DNA of 10,114 nucleotides from Aquimarina sp. (GTDB lineage: Bacteria > Bacteroidota > Bacteroidia > Flavobacteriales > Flavobacteriaceae), in the NCBI GenBank assembly GCA_020628975.1, contig JAHDEF010000051.1:1-10114 (forward strand), written 5' to 3'. The position numbers were made by a program, and so were the translations under genes. Positions 1-7,021 of the stretch are shown piece after piece (the stretch's first letter is position 1; each line of letters opens with the position of its first letter). The notes under the pieces are model-generated. The model worked only from the letters and a program-made list of their open reading frames with translations, searched no databases and had not been told where the DNA came from.

Positions 1-756
1 CCCCTCACCGCCATCTACAGGTACGGGAATTCCCCAATCTAAATCTCTAGTTACTGCTCGTGGCTTTAACCCGTCATCGATCCATGATTTGCATTGACCA
101 TATACATTGGTTTTCCAATCTTTTTTATGCCCTTCTAAAATCCATTCTTTTAAAAAATCTTCATACTGATCTAAAGGTAAAAACCAATGTTTTGTGCTTT
201 TTGTAATCGGCTCAGCTCCTGAAAGCGTTGATTTTGGATTAATAAGATCTGTTGCATTTAACGAGCTACCACATTTTTCGCACTGATCGCCGTAAGCTTC
301 TTCATTATTACATTTTGGGCAAGTACCCGTTACAAATCGATCCGCTAAAAACTGTTTGGCTTCAGGATCATACAACTGCTCCGTTACTTCTTCAATAAAC
401 TGCCCATTTTCATGCATTTTTTTAAAGAATTCACTAGCAGTTTCATGGTGAATTGACTTTGAGGTTCGTGAATAATTATCGAATGAAATACCAAATTCTT
501 CAAAAGAATCTTTGATAATCTTATGGTACTTATCGATGATTACTTGCGGTGATACTCCTTCTTTTTTTGCCCGCATAGGAATAGCAACTCCGTGCTCATC
601 ACTACCTCCAATTAATACTACATCTTTACCCAATCCGCGTAAATAGCGTGCATAAATATCAGCTGGCACATACACTCCTGCCATATGCCCTATATGTATT
701 GGACCATTAGTATAAGGCAAAGCCGTGGTAATCGTATATCTTTTCGGTGTGTTCAT
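1..756 (-). CDS. metG: Methionyl-tRNA synthetase, N-terminal part (cut by window edge)
   Basis: Class I aminoacyl-tRNA synthetase that joins methionine to tRNA-Met in the cytoplasm. The reading frame opens with ATG at 756 and stays open through 252 codons to base 1, so the C-terminal part is outside the window. The class I signature HIGH is at residues 21-24, inside PYTNGPIHIGHMAG, which is typical of MetRS. GGSDEHG follows in the Rossmann fold. A zinc knuckle of two CxxC pairs lies at C146/C149 and C159/C162, as in four-cysteine MetRS enzymes. The KMSKS loop and anticodon-binding domain are not visible. The start is set by the short conserved N-terminus before the nucleotide-binding strand and by an AGGA-like sequence just upstream (ACAGGAA next to ATG). 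A promoter candidate lies at 875-883. Identification is secure; only the length is unknown. Confidence 0.96.
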   Translation of the reverse strand, partial: MNTPKRYTITTALPYTNGPIHIGHMAGVYVPADIYARYLRGLGKDVVLIGGSDEHGVAIPMRAKKEGVSPQVIIDKYHKIIKDSFEEFGISFDNYSRTSKSIHHETASEFFKKMHENGQFIEEVTEQLYDPEAKQFLADRFVTGTCPKCNNEEAYGDQCEKCGSSLNATDLINPKSTLSGAEPITKSTKHWFLPLDQYEDFLKEWILEGHKKDWKTNVYGQCKSWIDDGLKPRAVTRDLDWGIPVPVDGGEG

Positions 757-793
757 TTCCTGTTTTTTTGCCCAAATTGTGGGTAGTATCTTA

Positions 794-807
794 CGAGGCT
801 AGCCTCG
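794..807. repeat. 14-base perfect palindrome in the metG leader
   Basis: CGAGGCTAGCCTCG is a perfect palindrome. As RNA it could form a 5-bp stem with a CTAG loop; as DNA it could be a dimeric protein site. It lies about 40 bases before the metG start. A weaker hairpin (CCCA, 5-base loop, TGGG) sits at 771-783, closer to the start. No poly-T follows on the minus strand, so it is not a simple terminator. Confidence 0.45.
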
Positions 808-874
808 GTATTTCAAATAGTATTGTTGGGGTTAAATATCTCGTTGAACTTGTCCTGAAACAAATAACCAAGGT

Positions 875-883
875 GCAAAATTA
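875..883 (-). promoter_or_regulatory. Candidate metG promoter, -7 element TAATTTTGC
   Basis: Read on the minus strand, the sequence TAATTTTGC fits the Bacteroidota -7 consensus TAnnTTTG, including the following C. I see no TTG at the expected distance upstream for a -33 element. Transcription would start near 869, giving metG a leader of about 110 bases that contains the palindrome at 794-807. Confidence 0.5.
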
Positions 884-908
884 AGAATTAAAACTTCTAG
901 TGCTGGAG

Positions 909-942
909 ATACCACTATAATTTCTATCGAAATTCGTGGTAT
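909..942. repeat. 34-base hairpin, likely dispersed-repeat copy
   Basis: Arms ATACCAC (909-915) and GTGGTAT (936-942) pair over 7 bp. Inside, AATTTC (919-924) pairs with GAAATT (929-934) around a TATC loop, with a 3/1 internal loop between the two stems. No T run follows on either strand, so a terminator is unlikely. The extended right arm, TGGTATGAC, recurs inverted at 10071-10079, which suggests a repeat family rather than a gene-specific structure. Confidence 0.5.
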
Positions 943-977
943 GACAGTTAATTGAATATTTTATCTCTTAAAACAGA

Positions 978-1053
978 CTTCGGCTCCGCTCAGACTTCGT
1001 TCATTCCTAGCCCCGAGCACTTAAACTAAGCTTAATATAAACAATAGCCGAAG
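978..1053. repeat. Inverted repeat CTTCGGCT / AGCCGAAG with 60-base spacer
   Basis: CTTCGGCT at 978-985 is exactly complementary to AGCCGAAG at 1046-1053. The left arm is part of a 25-base run (975-999) in which AGACTTCG and GACTTCG flank GCTCCGCTCAG. The right arm also forms a small AGCC-GAAG-GGCT hairpin at 1046-1057. The wording resembles intergenic repeats of Bacteroidota, but that is recollection rather than a search result. Confidence 0.35.
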
Positions 1054-1109
1054 GGCTGCAGAAAAAAAAGTCTAATATCTAAATTCTATGTTCTCAAATC
1101 TAAGAAAGA

Positions 1110-1745
1110 TCATTTCCTCCCAAAATCTGCTGGAATTTCACCCCAAGCTTTAGTTTCCCACTTAACTACAGTAGTATTGTAGGTATTATTTTTTAACCAC
1201 TGCTCGGCACGGTGCACCAATTCAAATACTTTTTCGTTTTTTGAATTTATACTAAGCTTAGTTTTACATTTCTTTTGACGCACCCAACTCATTGCAATTT
1301 TAGAGTCTGTATATAGTAGACGATCGCTATTTTGTTTTTTCAGAAAAGCCAAACCATGCACTAGCGCCAGAAATTCACCTATATTATTAGTTCCTTGCTG
1401 AAAAGGCCCTTGGTGAAATAATTGTTTACCTGTTTGAGTATCTACACCACGGTATTCCATAATACCAGGATTCCCACTGCTGGCTGCATCAACAGCTATA
1501 GAATATAGATTGGGTTCGCCGATGCGATCTAATTCTTGTTTAGACAATTTAGGCTTACTTACTCTCTTCCCTATATAATCTGCATACACTCCATCAAAAG
1601 CTTTTTGAGCCTCTTCCAACGTTAAAAAAGATTTGTATTGCGCTTGTGGATAGTTGAAGATGGCTTCTTTACAAGCATTCCAATTCCTGAAAATCCCTTC
1701 TTTATGCCCTTGCCAGACAACGTAGTATTTTTGTTTTTTTGCCAA
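1110..1745 (-). CDS. rnhA: Ribonuclease H1 with N-terminal hybrid-binding (viroplasmin-like) domain
   Basis: Cleaves the RNA strand of RNA:DNA hybrids, for example primers and R-loops, using two metal ions. The protein has 211 residues. Residues 3-50 form the caulimovirus viroplasmin/hybrid-binding domain (KYYVVWQGHKEGIF), followed by a linker and the RNase H fold from about 80. The four acidic catalytic residues can be placed by comparison with the Bacillus halodurans enzyme: D86 (VDAASSGNPG), E124 (NIGEF), D147 (YTDSK) and D207 in the C-terminal WGEIPADFGRK. The start is TTG at 1743-1745. The frame upstream reaches a stop at 1776-1778 with no ATG, GTG or TTG in between, and the TTG gives the usual AKKxKYYVVW N-terminus. 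It lies 78 bases downstream of purN on the same strand and has no promoter of its own that I can see, so read-through from purN is likely. Confidence 0.93.
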   Translation of the reverse strand: MAKKQKYYVVWQGHKEGIFRNWNACKEAIFNYPQAQYKSFLTLEEAQKAFDGVYADYIGKRVSKPKLSKQELDRIGEPNLYSIAVDAASSGNPGIMEYRGVDTQTGKQLFHQGPFQQGTNNIGEFLALVHGLAFLKKQNSDRLLYTDSKIAMSWVRQKKCKTKLSINSKNEKVFELVHRAEQWLKNNTYNTTVVKWETKAWGEIPADFGRK

Positions 1746-1756
1746 AAAAAGAGTTT

Positions 1757-1784
1757 TTAGTTTATGGTTCTTAGTTTATAGTAT
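1757..1784. repeat. Two-copy 14-base tandem repeat
   Basis: TTAGTTTATGGTTC at 1757-1770 is followed directly by TTAGTTTATAGTAT at 1771-1784, with the first nine bases identical. It fills part of the purN-rnhA gap and falls in the untranslated region just before the TTG start of rnhA. Confidence 0.6.
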
Positions 1785-1823
1785 TTTGAGTTAGTGACTA
1801 TGCTATTAACAAGTAACCAAGAA

Positions 1824-2393
1824 CTATGAGCCATATAAAATTTCTTCAATCACTTTTGGAAAATGCTCATATTCTAAGGTGTGAATACGAGCTGCAATTT
1901 CATTGGGGCTATTAACATCTGACACATTAGTTTCTGCTTGAAAAATGATAGCGCCTTCATCATAATTTTCGTTTACATAATGAATCGTTATTCCTGAAAC
2001 GGTTTCTTTATTATTAAAAACAGCCTGGTGCACATGTTTACCATACATGCCTTTCCCCCCATATTTTGGCAAAAGTGCCGGGTGTACGTTAATTATTTTA
2101 TTGGGACATGCCTGAATTAAATTCTCAGGAAACTTCCATAAAAATCCTGCTAAAACGATTAAATCAGGAGCAGCATCCTTAACAATATGTAAAACATCAT
2201 TACTTTCATAAAAAGAAGCCCTATCGAAATGTAAGGCCGTAACATCTAAAGCTGTAGCTTTCTGCAACACTTTTGCGCTAAGTTTATTACTAAAGACATG
2301 AGTTACTTCTGCTTTTTGATTTTTCTGAAAATAATTGATGATATTTTCAGCATTAGTACCTGAACCAGAAGCAAATATGATGATCTTTTTCAT
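1824..2393 (-). CDS. purN: Phosphoribosylglycinamide formyltransferase (GAR transformylase)
   Basis: Third step of purine synthesis: transfers a formyl group from 10-formyl-tetrahydrofolate to glycinamide ribonucleotide in the cytosol. The 189-residue length fits the family. Counting from ATG at 2393, the phosphate-binding loop SGSGTN is at 9-14. The catalytic trio N102, H104 (INVHPALLP) and D145 (YDEGAI) matches N106, H108 and D144 of the E. coli enzyme. The segment KYGGKGMYGKHVHQAV also fits. Another ATG six bases upstream (2399) would add Met-Ile; I prefer 2393 because family members begin MKKI or similar. A promoter candidate is at 2423-2430. It is divergent from acpP and upstream of rnhA. 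Confidence 0.95.
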   Translation of the reverse strand: MKKIIIFASGSGTNAENIINYFQKNQKAEVTHVFSNKLSAKVLQKATALDVTALHFDRASFYESNDVLHIVKDAAPDLIVLAGFLWKFPENLIQACPNKIINVHPALLPKYGGKGMYGKHVHQAVFNNKETVSGITIHYVNENYDEGAIIFQAETNVSDVNSPNEIAARIHTLEYEHFPKVIEEILYGS

Positions 2394-2422
2394 TATCATT
2401 TGTTTATAAAGCTAAAGAATTC

Positions 2423-2430
2423 CAAAATTA
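2423..2430 (-). promoter_or_regulatory. Candidate purN promoter, -7 element TAATTTTG
   Basis: On the minus strand TAATTTTG matches TAnnTTTG. Transcription would start near 2416, about 17-23 bases before the two possible purN start codons. No TTG is visible at the -33 distance. Confidence 0.5.
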
Positions 2431-2574
2431 AACTTTTAAAGCTAGGTTAAAACTAGAAAATAATAATATTTGAAAGCACTGGTATAGCTTGCTTATTTTT
2501 AATAATTTAGAAGATATAAATCGTCGTAAAAAAAGTATTACCCTTAGCTAAAGACACATTTTCTTAGATAAGTG

Positions 2575-2604
2575 TTGTTTTATAATAAAGTTTGCTATTT
2601 TTGC
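2575..2604 (+). promoter_or_regulatory. Promoter of the acpP operon (TTG-N18-TATTTTTGC)
   Basis: TATTTTTGC at 2596-2604 is a full match to the Bacteroidota -7 element TAnnTTTG(C). A TTG at 2575-2577, 18 bases upstream, fits the -33 element. The expected start of transcription is near 2610, leaving about 20 A-rich bases before the acpP ATG. It probably drives acpP-fabF-rnc and perhaps genes further downstream. Confidence 0.75.
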
Positions 2605-2630
2605 GACCTAAACATAAAAATAAATACATT

Positions 2631-2864
2631 ATGTCAGACATTGCATCAAGAGTAAAAGCAATTATCGTTGACAAATTAGGAGTTGACGAAAATGAAGTAG
2701 TTGCAGACGCTAGTTTTACAAACGACCTTGGGGCTGATTCATTAGACACTGTTGAATTAATCATGGAATTTGAAAAAGAATTTGATATTCAAATCCCAGA
2801 CGATCAAGCAGAAAACATTGCGACTGTAGGTCAAGCAATTTCTTATATCGAAAACGCAAAGTAA
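2631..2864 (+). CDS. acpP: Acyl carrier protein
   Basis: Small acidic carrier that holds growing fatty acyl chains on a phosphopantetheine arm during type II fatty acid synthesis. The protein has 77 residues, the usual length. The arm attaches to S37 in LGADSLDTVEL, and helix II (LDTVELIMEFEKEF) and IPDDQAE are typical. The frame is open upstream to an earlier TTG at 2592, but that start lies within the -7 promoter region and would add 13 residues absent from the family. ATG 2631 is therefore taken. There is no strong Shine-Dalgarno; the leader is A-rich, as is usual in this phylum. fabF follows 18 bases after the stop, so the two are surely co-transcribed. Confidence 0.97.
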   Translation: MSDIASRVKAIIVDKLGVDENEVVADASFTNDLGADSLDTVELIMEFEKEFDIQIPDDQAENIATVGQAISYIENAK

Positions 2865-2882
2865 TTAATACTTACTCATAGT

Positions 2883-4136
2883 ATGGAGTTGAAGAGAGTT
2901 GTTGTAACAGGATTAGGGGCATTAACGCCAATTGGTAACAATATTAATGAATATTGGGACGGATTAGTAAATGGAAAAAGTGGTGCTGGACGCATTACGC
3001 ATTTCGACCCTGAGAAATTCAAAACTCGATTCGCTTGTGAGGTGAAAAACTTCAATGTGCAAGATTTTTTGCATAGAAAAGAAGCACGTAAACTCGACAA
3101 GTTTTCACAATACGCTATGGTTGCTTCAGATGAAGCAATTCAAGATGCCAAGCTAAATCCAGAAACCATCGATAAAAAAAGAGTCGGGGTTATTTGGGGA
3201 GCTGGAATCGGTGGTATTGAAACATTCCATAATGAGGTTAGAGATTTTACAAAAGGGGATGGAACACCTCGTTTCAACCCCTTTTTTATCCCAAAAATGA
3301 TTGCAGATATAGCTCCGGGTCATATTTCTATTAAAAATGGATTTATGGGACCAAGTTATACTACAGTATCTGCTTGCGCATCTTCTGCAAATGCTATTAT
3401 AGATGCGCTAAATTATATTCGTTTAGGTCATTGCGACGTTATTGTTACCGGAGGTAGCGAAGCCGCAGTTACTGAATCAGGTATAGGAGGATTTAACGCC
3501 TTGCAAGCCTTATCAACGAATAATGAAAATCCTGAACAAGCCTCTAGACCATTCGATGCTAATCGTGATGGTTTTGTTTTAGGCGAAGGTGCTGGAGCAT
3601 TAATTTTAGAAGAATATGAGCATGCAATTGCTCGTGGAGCTAAAATTTATGCCGAAGTAATAGGAGGAGGTCTTTCTTCTGATGCTTATCACATGACCGC
3701 TCCTCACCCAGAAGGCACAGGCGTTATCGCTGTAATGGAAAATTGCTTAAATAACGCTGGTATTAAACCTGAAGATGTTGATATTATTAACACCCATGGT
3801 ACTTCTACCCCATTAGGAGATGTAGCTGAATTAAAAGCCATTTCTCATGTTTTTGGCGAACATGCTAAAAATTTAAATATTAATTCTACCAAATCAATGA
3901 CAGGGCACTTACTAGGTGCAGCAGGTGCTATTGAAGCTGTAGCTTCAATTTTATCACTTGAGCATGGCATTGTTCCTCCTACTATAAATCATAGTACGGT
4001 AGATGAAAATATCAATCCTGAATTGAATTTAACGCTAAATAAAGCCCAAAAGCGAGATGCCAAAATAGCTATGAGTAATACTTTTGGCTTTGGCGGTCAC
4101 AATGCTTGTGTGGTTTTAAAGAAATTTGAAGCGTAA
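2883..4136 (+). CDS. fabF: 3-oxoacyl-[acyl-carrier-protein] synthase II
   Basis: Condensing enzyme (KAS II) that extends acyl-ACP by two carbons from malonyl-ACP with loss of CO2. The protein has 417 residues and the full thiolase fold. The active-site Cys-His-His set is C165 (VSACASSANA), H305 (NTHGTSTPLGD) and H342 (KSMTGHLLGAAGA), with the conserved K337. The glycine-rich C-terminus NTFGFGGHNA completes the family pattern. The Cys-His-His set distinguishes it from FabH-type enzymes. ATG at 2883 gives the standard N-terminus KRVVVTGLGALTPIG. It sits between acpP (18-base gap) and rnc (8-base gap), the usual flavobacterial arrangement, so its dose is tied to its carrier protein. Nothing unusual was noted in the sequence. 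Confidence 0.97.
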   Translation: MELKRVVVTGLGALTPIGNNINEYWDGLVNGKSGAGRITHFDPEKFKTRFACEVKNFNVQDFLHRKEARKLDKFSQYAMVASDEAIQDAKLNPETIDKKRVGVIWGAGIGGIETFHNEVRDFTKGDGTPRFNPFFIPKMIADIAPGHISIKNGFMGPSYTTVSACASSANAIIDALNYIRLGHCDVIVTGGSEAAVTESGIGGFNALQALSTNNENPEQASRPFDANRDGFVLGEGAGALILEEYEHAIARGAKIYAEVIGGGLSSDAYHMTAPHPEGTGVIAVMENCLNNAGIKPEDVDIINTHGTSTPLGDVAELKAISHVFGEHAKNLNINSTKSMTGHLLGAAGAIEAVASILSLEHGIVPPTINHSTVDENINPELNLTLNKAQKRDAKIAMSNTFGFGGHNACVVLKKFEA

Positions 4137-4144
4137 CGATCCTT

Positions 4145-4885
4145 ATGGATTTCCTAAAAAATATATTCAATTCTCTTCCTACTAAAAGACAGGAAGGGGA
4201 TTTTTTTTTATTTATACAAAGTGTTTTAGGCTTTAAACCTAAAAATATTACTTATTACGAAACGGCTTTTACACATCGATCTATTGATAAAAAAGACGCA
4301 TTAGGTAATCCATTACACTATGAACGTCTTGAATTTTTAGGCGACTCTATGTTAGGCGCAGTTATAGCCGCTTATCTTTTTAGCGAAGTTCCTTCAGGAA
4401 ACGAAGGCTACCTTACTAAAATGCGATCAAAAGTAGTTAGCAGAAAACATTTGAATGAATTAGGGAAGGATCTTAAACTAGTCAAACAACTTCGTAGCAA
4501 AATTCCGCAAGAACAGTTTGGAGTCAATATTCACGGAAATCTATTCGAAGCTTTGGTAGGAGCCATTTACTTAGATCGAGGTTATGACTACTGCGAAAAA
4601 TTTCTTTTCGATACTGTTATTCATCCTTATGTAGATATTGAAAACTTAGAAAGCACCGTAATCAGTTATAAAAGTTTACTTATAGAATGGTTTCAAAAAA
4701 AGAAATATGCTTTTAAGTATGAAGTTTATGAAGATACAGGAATTGAAGAATACCGTCATTTTGCTGTAAAATTATGGGTGAAGGGTAAAGTAGTCGCAAA
4801 AGCGAGAGCCACTTCTAAGAAAAAGGCAGAAGAAAAGGCTTCAAAACGCGCATTTTTTGCATTTCAACAAAAAATAGAGCCTTAA
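4145..4885 (+). CDS. rnc: Ribonuclease III
   Basis: Double-strand-specific endoribonuclease that matures rRNA precursors and cuts structured mRNAs as a homodimer. The protein has 246 residues. Residues about 20-160 form the RNase III domain with the signature ERLEFLGDS at 60-68, giving E60, E63 and D67 as metal or structural acidic residues. Residues about 175-240 form a double-stranded RNA-binding domain ending in SKKKAEEKASKRAF. The second catalytic motif reads GNLFEALVGA: E135 matches E. coli E117, but the position of E. coli D114 is Asn132. I recall similar GN-FEA motifs in other Bacteroidota, so this may be a lineage trait rather than a defect. ATG 4145 starts 8 bases after the fabF stop, which suggests co-transcription. 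The N-terminal extension before the domain is also longer than in E. coli. Confidence 0.96.
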   Translation: MDFLKNIFNSLPTKRQEGDFFLFIQSVLGFKPKNITYYETAFTHRSIDKKDALGNPLHYERLEFLGDSMLGAVIAAYLFSEVPSGNEGYLTKMRSKVVSRKHLNELGKDLKLVKQLRSKIPQEQFGVNIHGNLFEALVGAIYLDRGYDYCEKFLFDTVIHPYVDIENLESTVISYKSLLIEWFQKKKYAFKYEVYEDTGIEEYRHFAVKLWVKGKVVAKARATSKKKAEEKASKRAFFAFQQKIEP

Positions 4886-4951
4886 ATTTTCGAAAACGTT
4901 ATTTCCGCTTTAGCTTTTCTTTAAGAATAATTTTACTCCTCATTTTATTTG

Positions 4952-4960
4952 TATCTTTCG
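4952..4960 (+). promoter_or_regulatory. Weak promoter candidate before the IPExxxVDY gene
   Basis: TATCTTTCG in the 95-base rnc-downstream gap differs from TAnnTTTG at one position (C for the final G). No clear -33 TTG was seen. If used, the leader would be about 15 bases. Read-through from rnc is an equally good explanation, since no terminator is visible in the gap. Confidence 0.3.
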
Positions 4961-4980
4961 ATCGTTTTCAAAAGTAGGCT

Positions 4981-5472
4981 TTGTCTAAATTAGTACTTGA
5001 CGATTTTGAATTAGACCCTATATATTTATTGGGTATATACAGCCATATGGAAAGCTACAGACTAGCCTACCATTTAAATCGAGTGCTACATATACAATTA
5101 AAGCGAGCTGAAAGCGACGTTAATTTTTATGATAGGGATGGAGCGGTAACTAACTATCCTTTTTTTATGTTTTATAACGAAAAAGAAGATATTACCTACA
5201 CGCTTTTCGAAAACAAAACAGTTTTAGAAAAACAAAAAAGTAATGGTAATGTTCCTGATTTATTTGCAGAATTTGTTTCTGTTACCGAACAAGAACGTTA
5301 CTTAATACCTGAAGAATCTCAAGTGGATTTCTTCTTGAAAATTGAAACCGAACTATTAGAATTAGAAGATTTTGATCATTTAATTCCTATAGTAAAAGAA
5401 ATACCCCAAATAATCACGGTAAGATACCTTGATTATGAAGGATTAAGAAGTAAGAATAATCTAATTTTTTGA
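4981..5472 (+). CDS. IPExxxVDY family protein, function unknown
   Basis: A 163-residue protein without signal peptide or membrane segment, so probably cytoplasmic. It belongs to the Bacteroidota-restricted family named for the motif IPExxxVDY; here the motif reads IPEESQVDF, with Phe replacing the final Tyr. The N-terminal part (LVLDDFELD then LGIYSHMESYRLAYHLN) is the other conserved block I recognise. I know of no assigned biochemical role. The start is TTG at 4981: a stop (TAG) lies two codons upstream at 4975-4977, and the next ATG (5047) would remove the conserved LVLDDFE segment. It sits between rnc and pyk, and its stop is only five bases before the pyk ATG, so it is translated from the same message as pyruvate kinase. 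That link suggests expression coupling but does not reveal its job. Confidence 0.85.
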   Translation: MSKLVLDDFELDPIYLLGIYSHMESYRLAYHLNRVLHIQLKRAESDVNFYDRDGAVTNYPFFMFYNEKEDITYTLFENKTVLEKQKSNGNVPDLFAEFVSVTEQERYLIPEESQVDFFLKIETELLELEDFDHLIPIVKEIPQIITVRYLDYEGLRSKNNLIF

Positions 5473-5477
5473 TACCG

Positions 5478-6914
5478 ATGTCAATTAAAAGCGGACGTAA
5501 AAAAACCAAAATCGTTGCAACCCTAGGACCTGCAACTGATAGCCCCGAAGTAATCAACAATTTAGTTGTAGCTGGGGTAAATGTATTTCGAATTAACTTT
5601 TCGCATGCGGATTATGATGATGTTCGTCGTCGTGTTCAATATGTACGAGAGGCCAACGAAAAAAATGGATTCCATGCAGCAATCTTAGCCGATCTTCAAG
5701 GACCCAAACTTCGTGTAGGTGTTATGGAAGAAGGTACTGTAGTAAATGTTGGTGATGAAGTTACTTTCAAAACAGGGGAACCTTTTGTTGGAAATGCTAC
5801 AAAAGCCTACATGAATTACACGCAATTTCCTAAAGATGTAAAAGCGGGAGAACGCGTTTTGGTTGATGATGGAAAAGTACACTTTGAAGTAGTTTCTACC
5901 AATGGTAAAGACCAAGTGGTAGCCAAAGTTACTCAGGGTGGACCTTTCAAATCGAAAAAAGGTGTCAATTTACCAAACACCAATATTTCACTTCCTGCAT
6001 TAACAGAAAAAGACATCAACGATGCTATTTTTGCTTGCGAAATGGATGTGGACTGGATTGCACTTTCATTTGTGCGCCACGCCAAAGATGTTTCTGATTT
6101 ACGTGAGTTAATCAGCAAGCATAGTGATTTCCCTATTCCGATTATTTCAAAAATAGAGAAACCTGAAGGGGTAGCTAATATCGATGAGATTGTTGAAGTT
6201 TCAGGAGGAATTATGGTAGCTCGTGGTGATTTAGGAGTTGAAATTCCTGCTGAAGAAGTGCCTTTAGTGCAAAAAGAATTGGTTCGTAAAGCTAAGTTAG
6301 CGCGTAAACCTGTCATTATTGCTACGCAAATGATGGAAACGATGATTGATAGCTTAACTCCTACTCGTGCTGAAGTAAATGATGTTGGAAACTCTGTAAT
6401 GGATGGTGCTGATGCAGTGATGCTTTCTGGTGAAACTTCGGTTGGTAAATACCCTGTTGAAGTAATCCAAACTATGCGTAGAATTATTCGCAGTGTTGAA
6501 AACTCTCCATTAATCAATGTGCCAAAAATAGCTCCTAGTAGCATTGGTGATCGTTATATTACAAAAGCTATTTGTTACCATGCTGCTAACGCCGCTAATG
6601 ATATTGAAGCAGATGCTATTTCTTCTATAACAAATACGGGTTATACTGCATATCAAATTTCTGCATGTAGACCTAAATCACATATTTTAGTTTACTGTAG
6701 CGATAAGCGTATTTTAGCGCAATTAAACTTATTATGGGGTGTTAAAGCGTTCTATTACGATCAAGCTGATAATGTTGATCAAATGTTTAATGAAGTAAAT
6801 GCACAAGCCATCGAAAGAGGTTATGTAGAGCCTGGAGATCGTGTTATCAACTTAATTTCTACTCCTGTAGATGAGAAAGGAAATGTAAATACTATGAAAA
6901 TTACGCAGTTGTAA
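5478..6914 (+). CDS. pyk: Pyruvate kinase
   Basis: Last step of glycolysis: phosphoenolpyruvate plus ADP gives pyruvate plus ATP. Counting from ATG 5478 the protein has 478 residues. The TIM-barrel domain contains R38-x-N40-x-S42-H43 (RINFSH), DLQGPKLRVG near 72-81, the catalytic lysine K225 and metal ligand E227 in ISKIE, D251 in ARGDLG, and the substrate-loop ATQM with T283. A small B domain covers roughly 86-160, and the C-terminal regulatory-type domain runs from about 350. There is no extra PEP-utilising domain. A TTG three codons upstream (5469) overlaps the preceding stop and is less likely than ATG 5478, which gives the usual RKKTKIVATLGPA N-terminus. The gene closes the plus-strand block and is followed by a strong terminator. 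Confidence 0.97.
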   Translation: MSIKSGRKKTKIVATLGPATDSPEVINNLVVAGVNVFRINFSHADYDDVRRRVQYVREANEKNGFHAAILADLQGPKLRVGVMEEGTVVNVGDEVTFKTGEPFVGNATKAYMNYTQFPKDVKAGERVLVDDGKVHFEVVSTNGKDQVVAKVTQGGPFKSKKGVNLPNTNISLPALTEKDINDAIFACEMDVDWIALSFVRHAKDVSDLRELISKHSDFPIPIISKIEKPEGVANIDEIVEVSGGIMVARGDLGVEIPAEEVPLVQKELVRKAKLARKPVIIATQMMETMIDSLTPTRAEVNDVGNSVMDGADAVMLSGETSVGKYPVEVIQTMRRIIRSVENSPLINVPKIAPSSIGDRYITKAICYHAANAANDIEADAISSITNTGYTAYQISACRPKSHILVYCSDKRILAQLNLLWGVKAFYYDQADNVDQMFNEVNAQAIERGYVEPGDRVINLISTPVDEKGNVNTMKITQL

Positions 6915-6943
6915 TACAACTTTGTAAATTCGTATTCCTATAG

Positions 6944-6981
6944 AATCCTCTTTTGGTCATTAGACTGAAAGAGGATTTTTT
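6944..6981 (+). terminator. Rho-independent terminator after pyk
   Basis: AATCCTCTTT at 6944-6953 pairs with AAAGAGGATT at 6968-6977. The pairing continues inward through 6954-6958 with 6963-6967 (two G-U pairs), giving a 15-bp stem with an ATTA loop. A T run ends at 6981. It lies 29 bases after the pyk stop and separates the plus block from the converging hydrolase gene. There is no T run on the other side, so it works mainly for pyk. Confidence 0.88.
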
Positions 6982-7021
6982 ATTGTAAAATTAGTAGCGA
7001 GGAACGATTTATATTGCCCTT

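Larger units (their letters stand above)
757..1109. other. Gene-free spacer between rnhA and metG, rich in hairpins
   Basis: No convincing coding frame was found in these 353 bases on either strand. The stretch holds the metG leader and promoter candidate, a 14-base palindrome at 794-807, a hairpin at 909-942, and an 8-base inverted repeat at 978-985 and 1046-1053. Words such as GTTGAACTTGTCCTGAAA (about 843-860) and CTTCGGCTCCGCTCAG (about 978-993) resemble fragments of intergenic repeats I recall as dispersed in flavobacterial genomes. That identification is from memory and has not been checked. No clear terminator for rnhA was seen: the A run at 1062-1069 gives a T run on the minus strand, but without a hairpin directly before it. 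Confidence 0.6.

Noticed and set aside
1046..1073. Possible rnhA terminator (AGCC-GAAG-GGCT hairpin with A/T run)
   Set aside because: On the minus strand the T run comes before the hairpin, the wrong order for a Rho-independent terminator.
2592..2630. TTG-initiated N-terminal extension of acyl carrier protein
   Set aside because: The extension covers the -7 promoter element and the expected transcript start, and it adds residues absent from the family. ATG 2631 gives the standard 77-residue protein.
5933..6544. 203-codon open frame on the minus strand inside pyk
   Set aside because: It lies opposite a complete, well-conserved pyruvate kinase, and its translation has no recognisable domain. 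It is a shadow of pyk codon usage.
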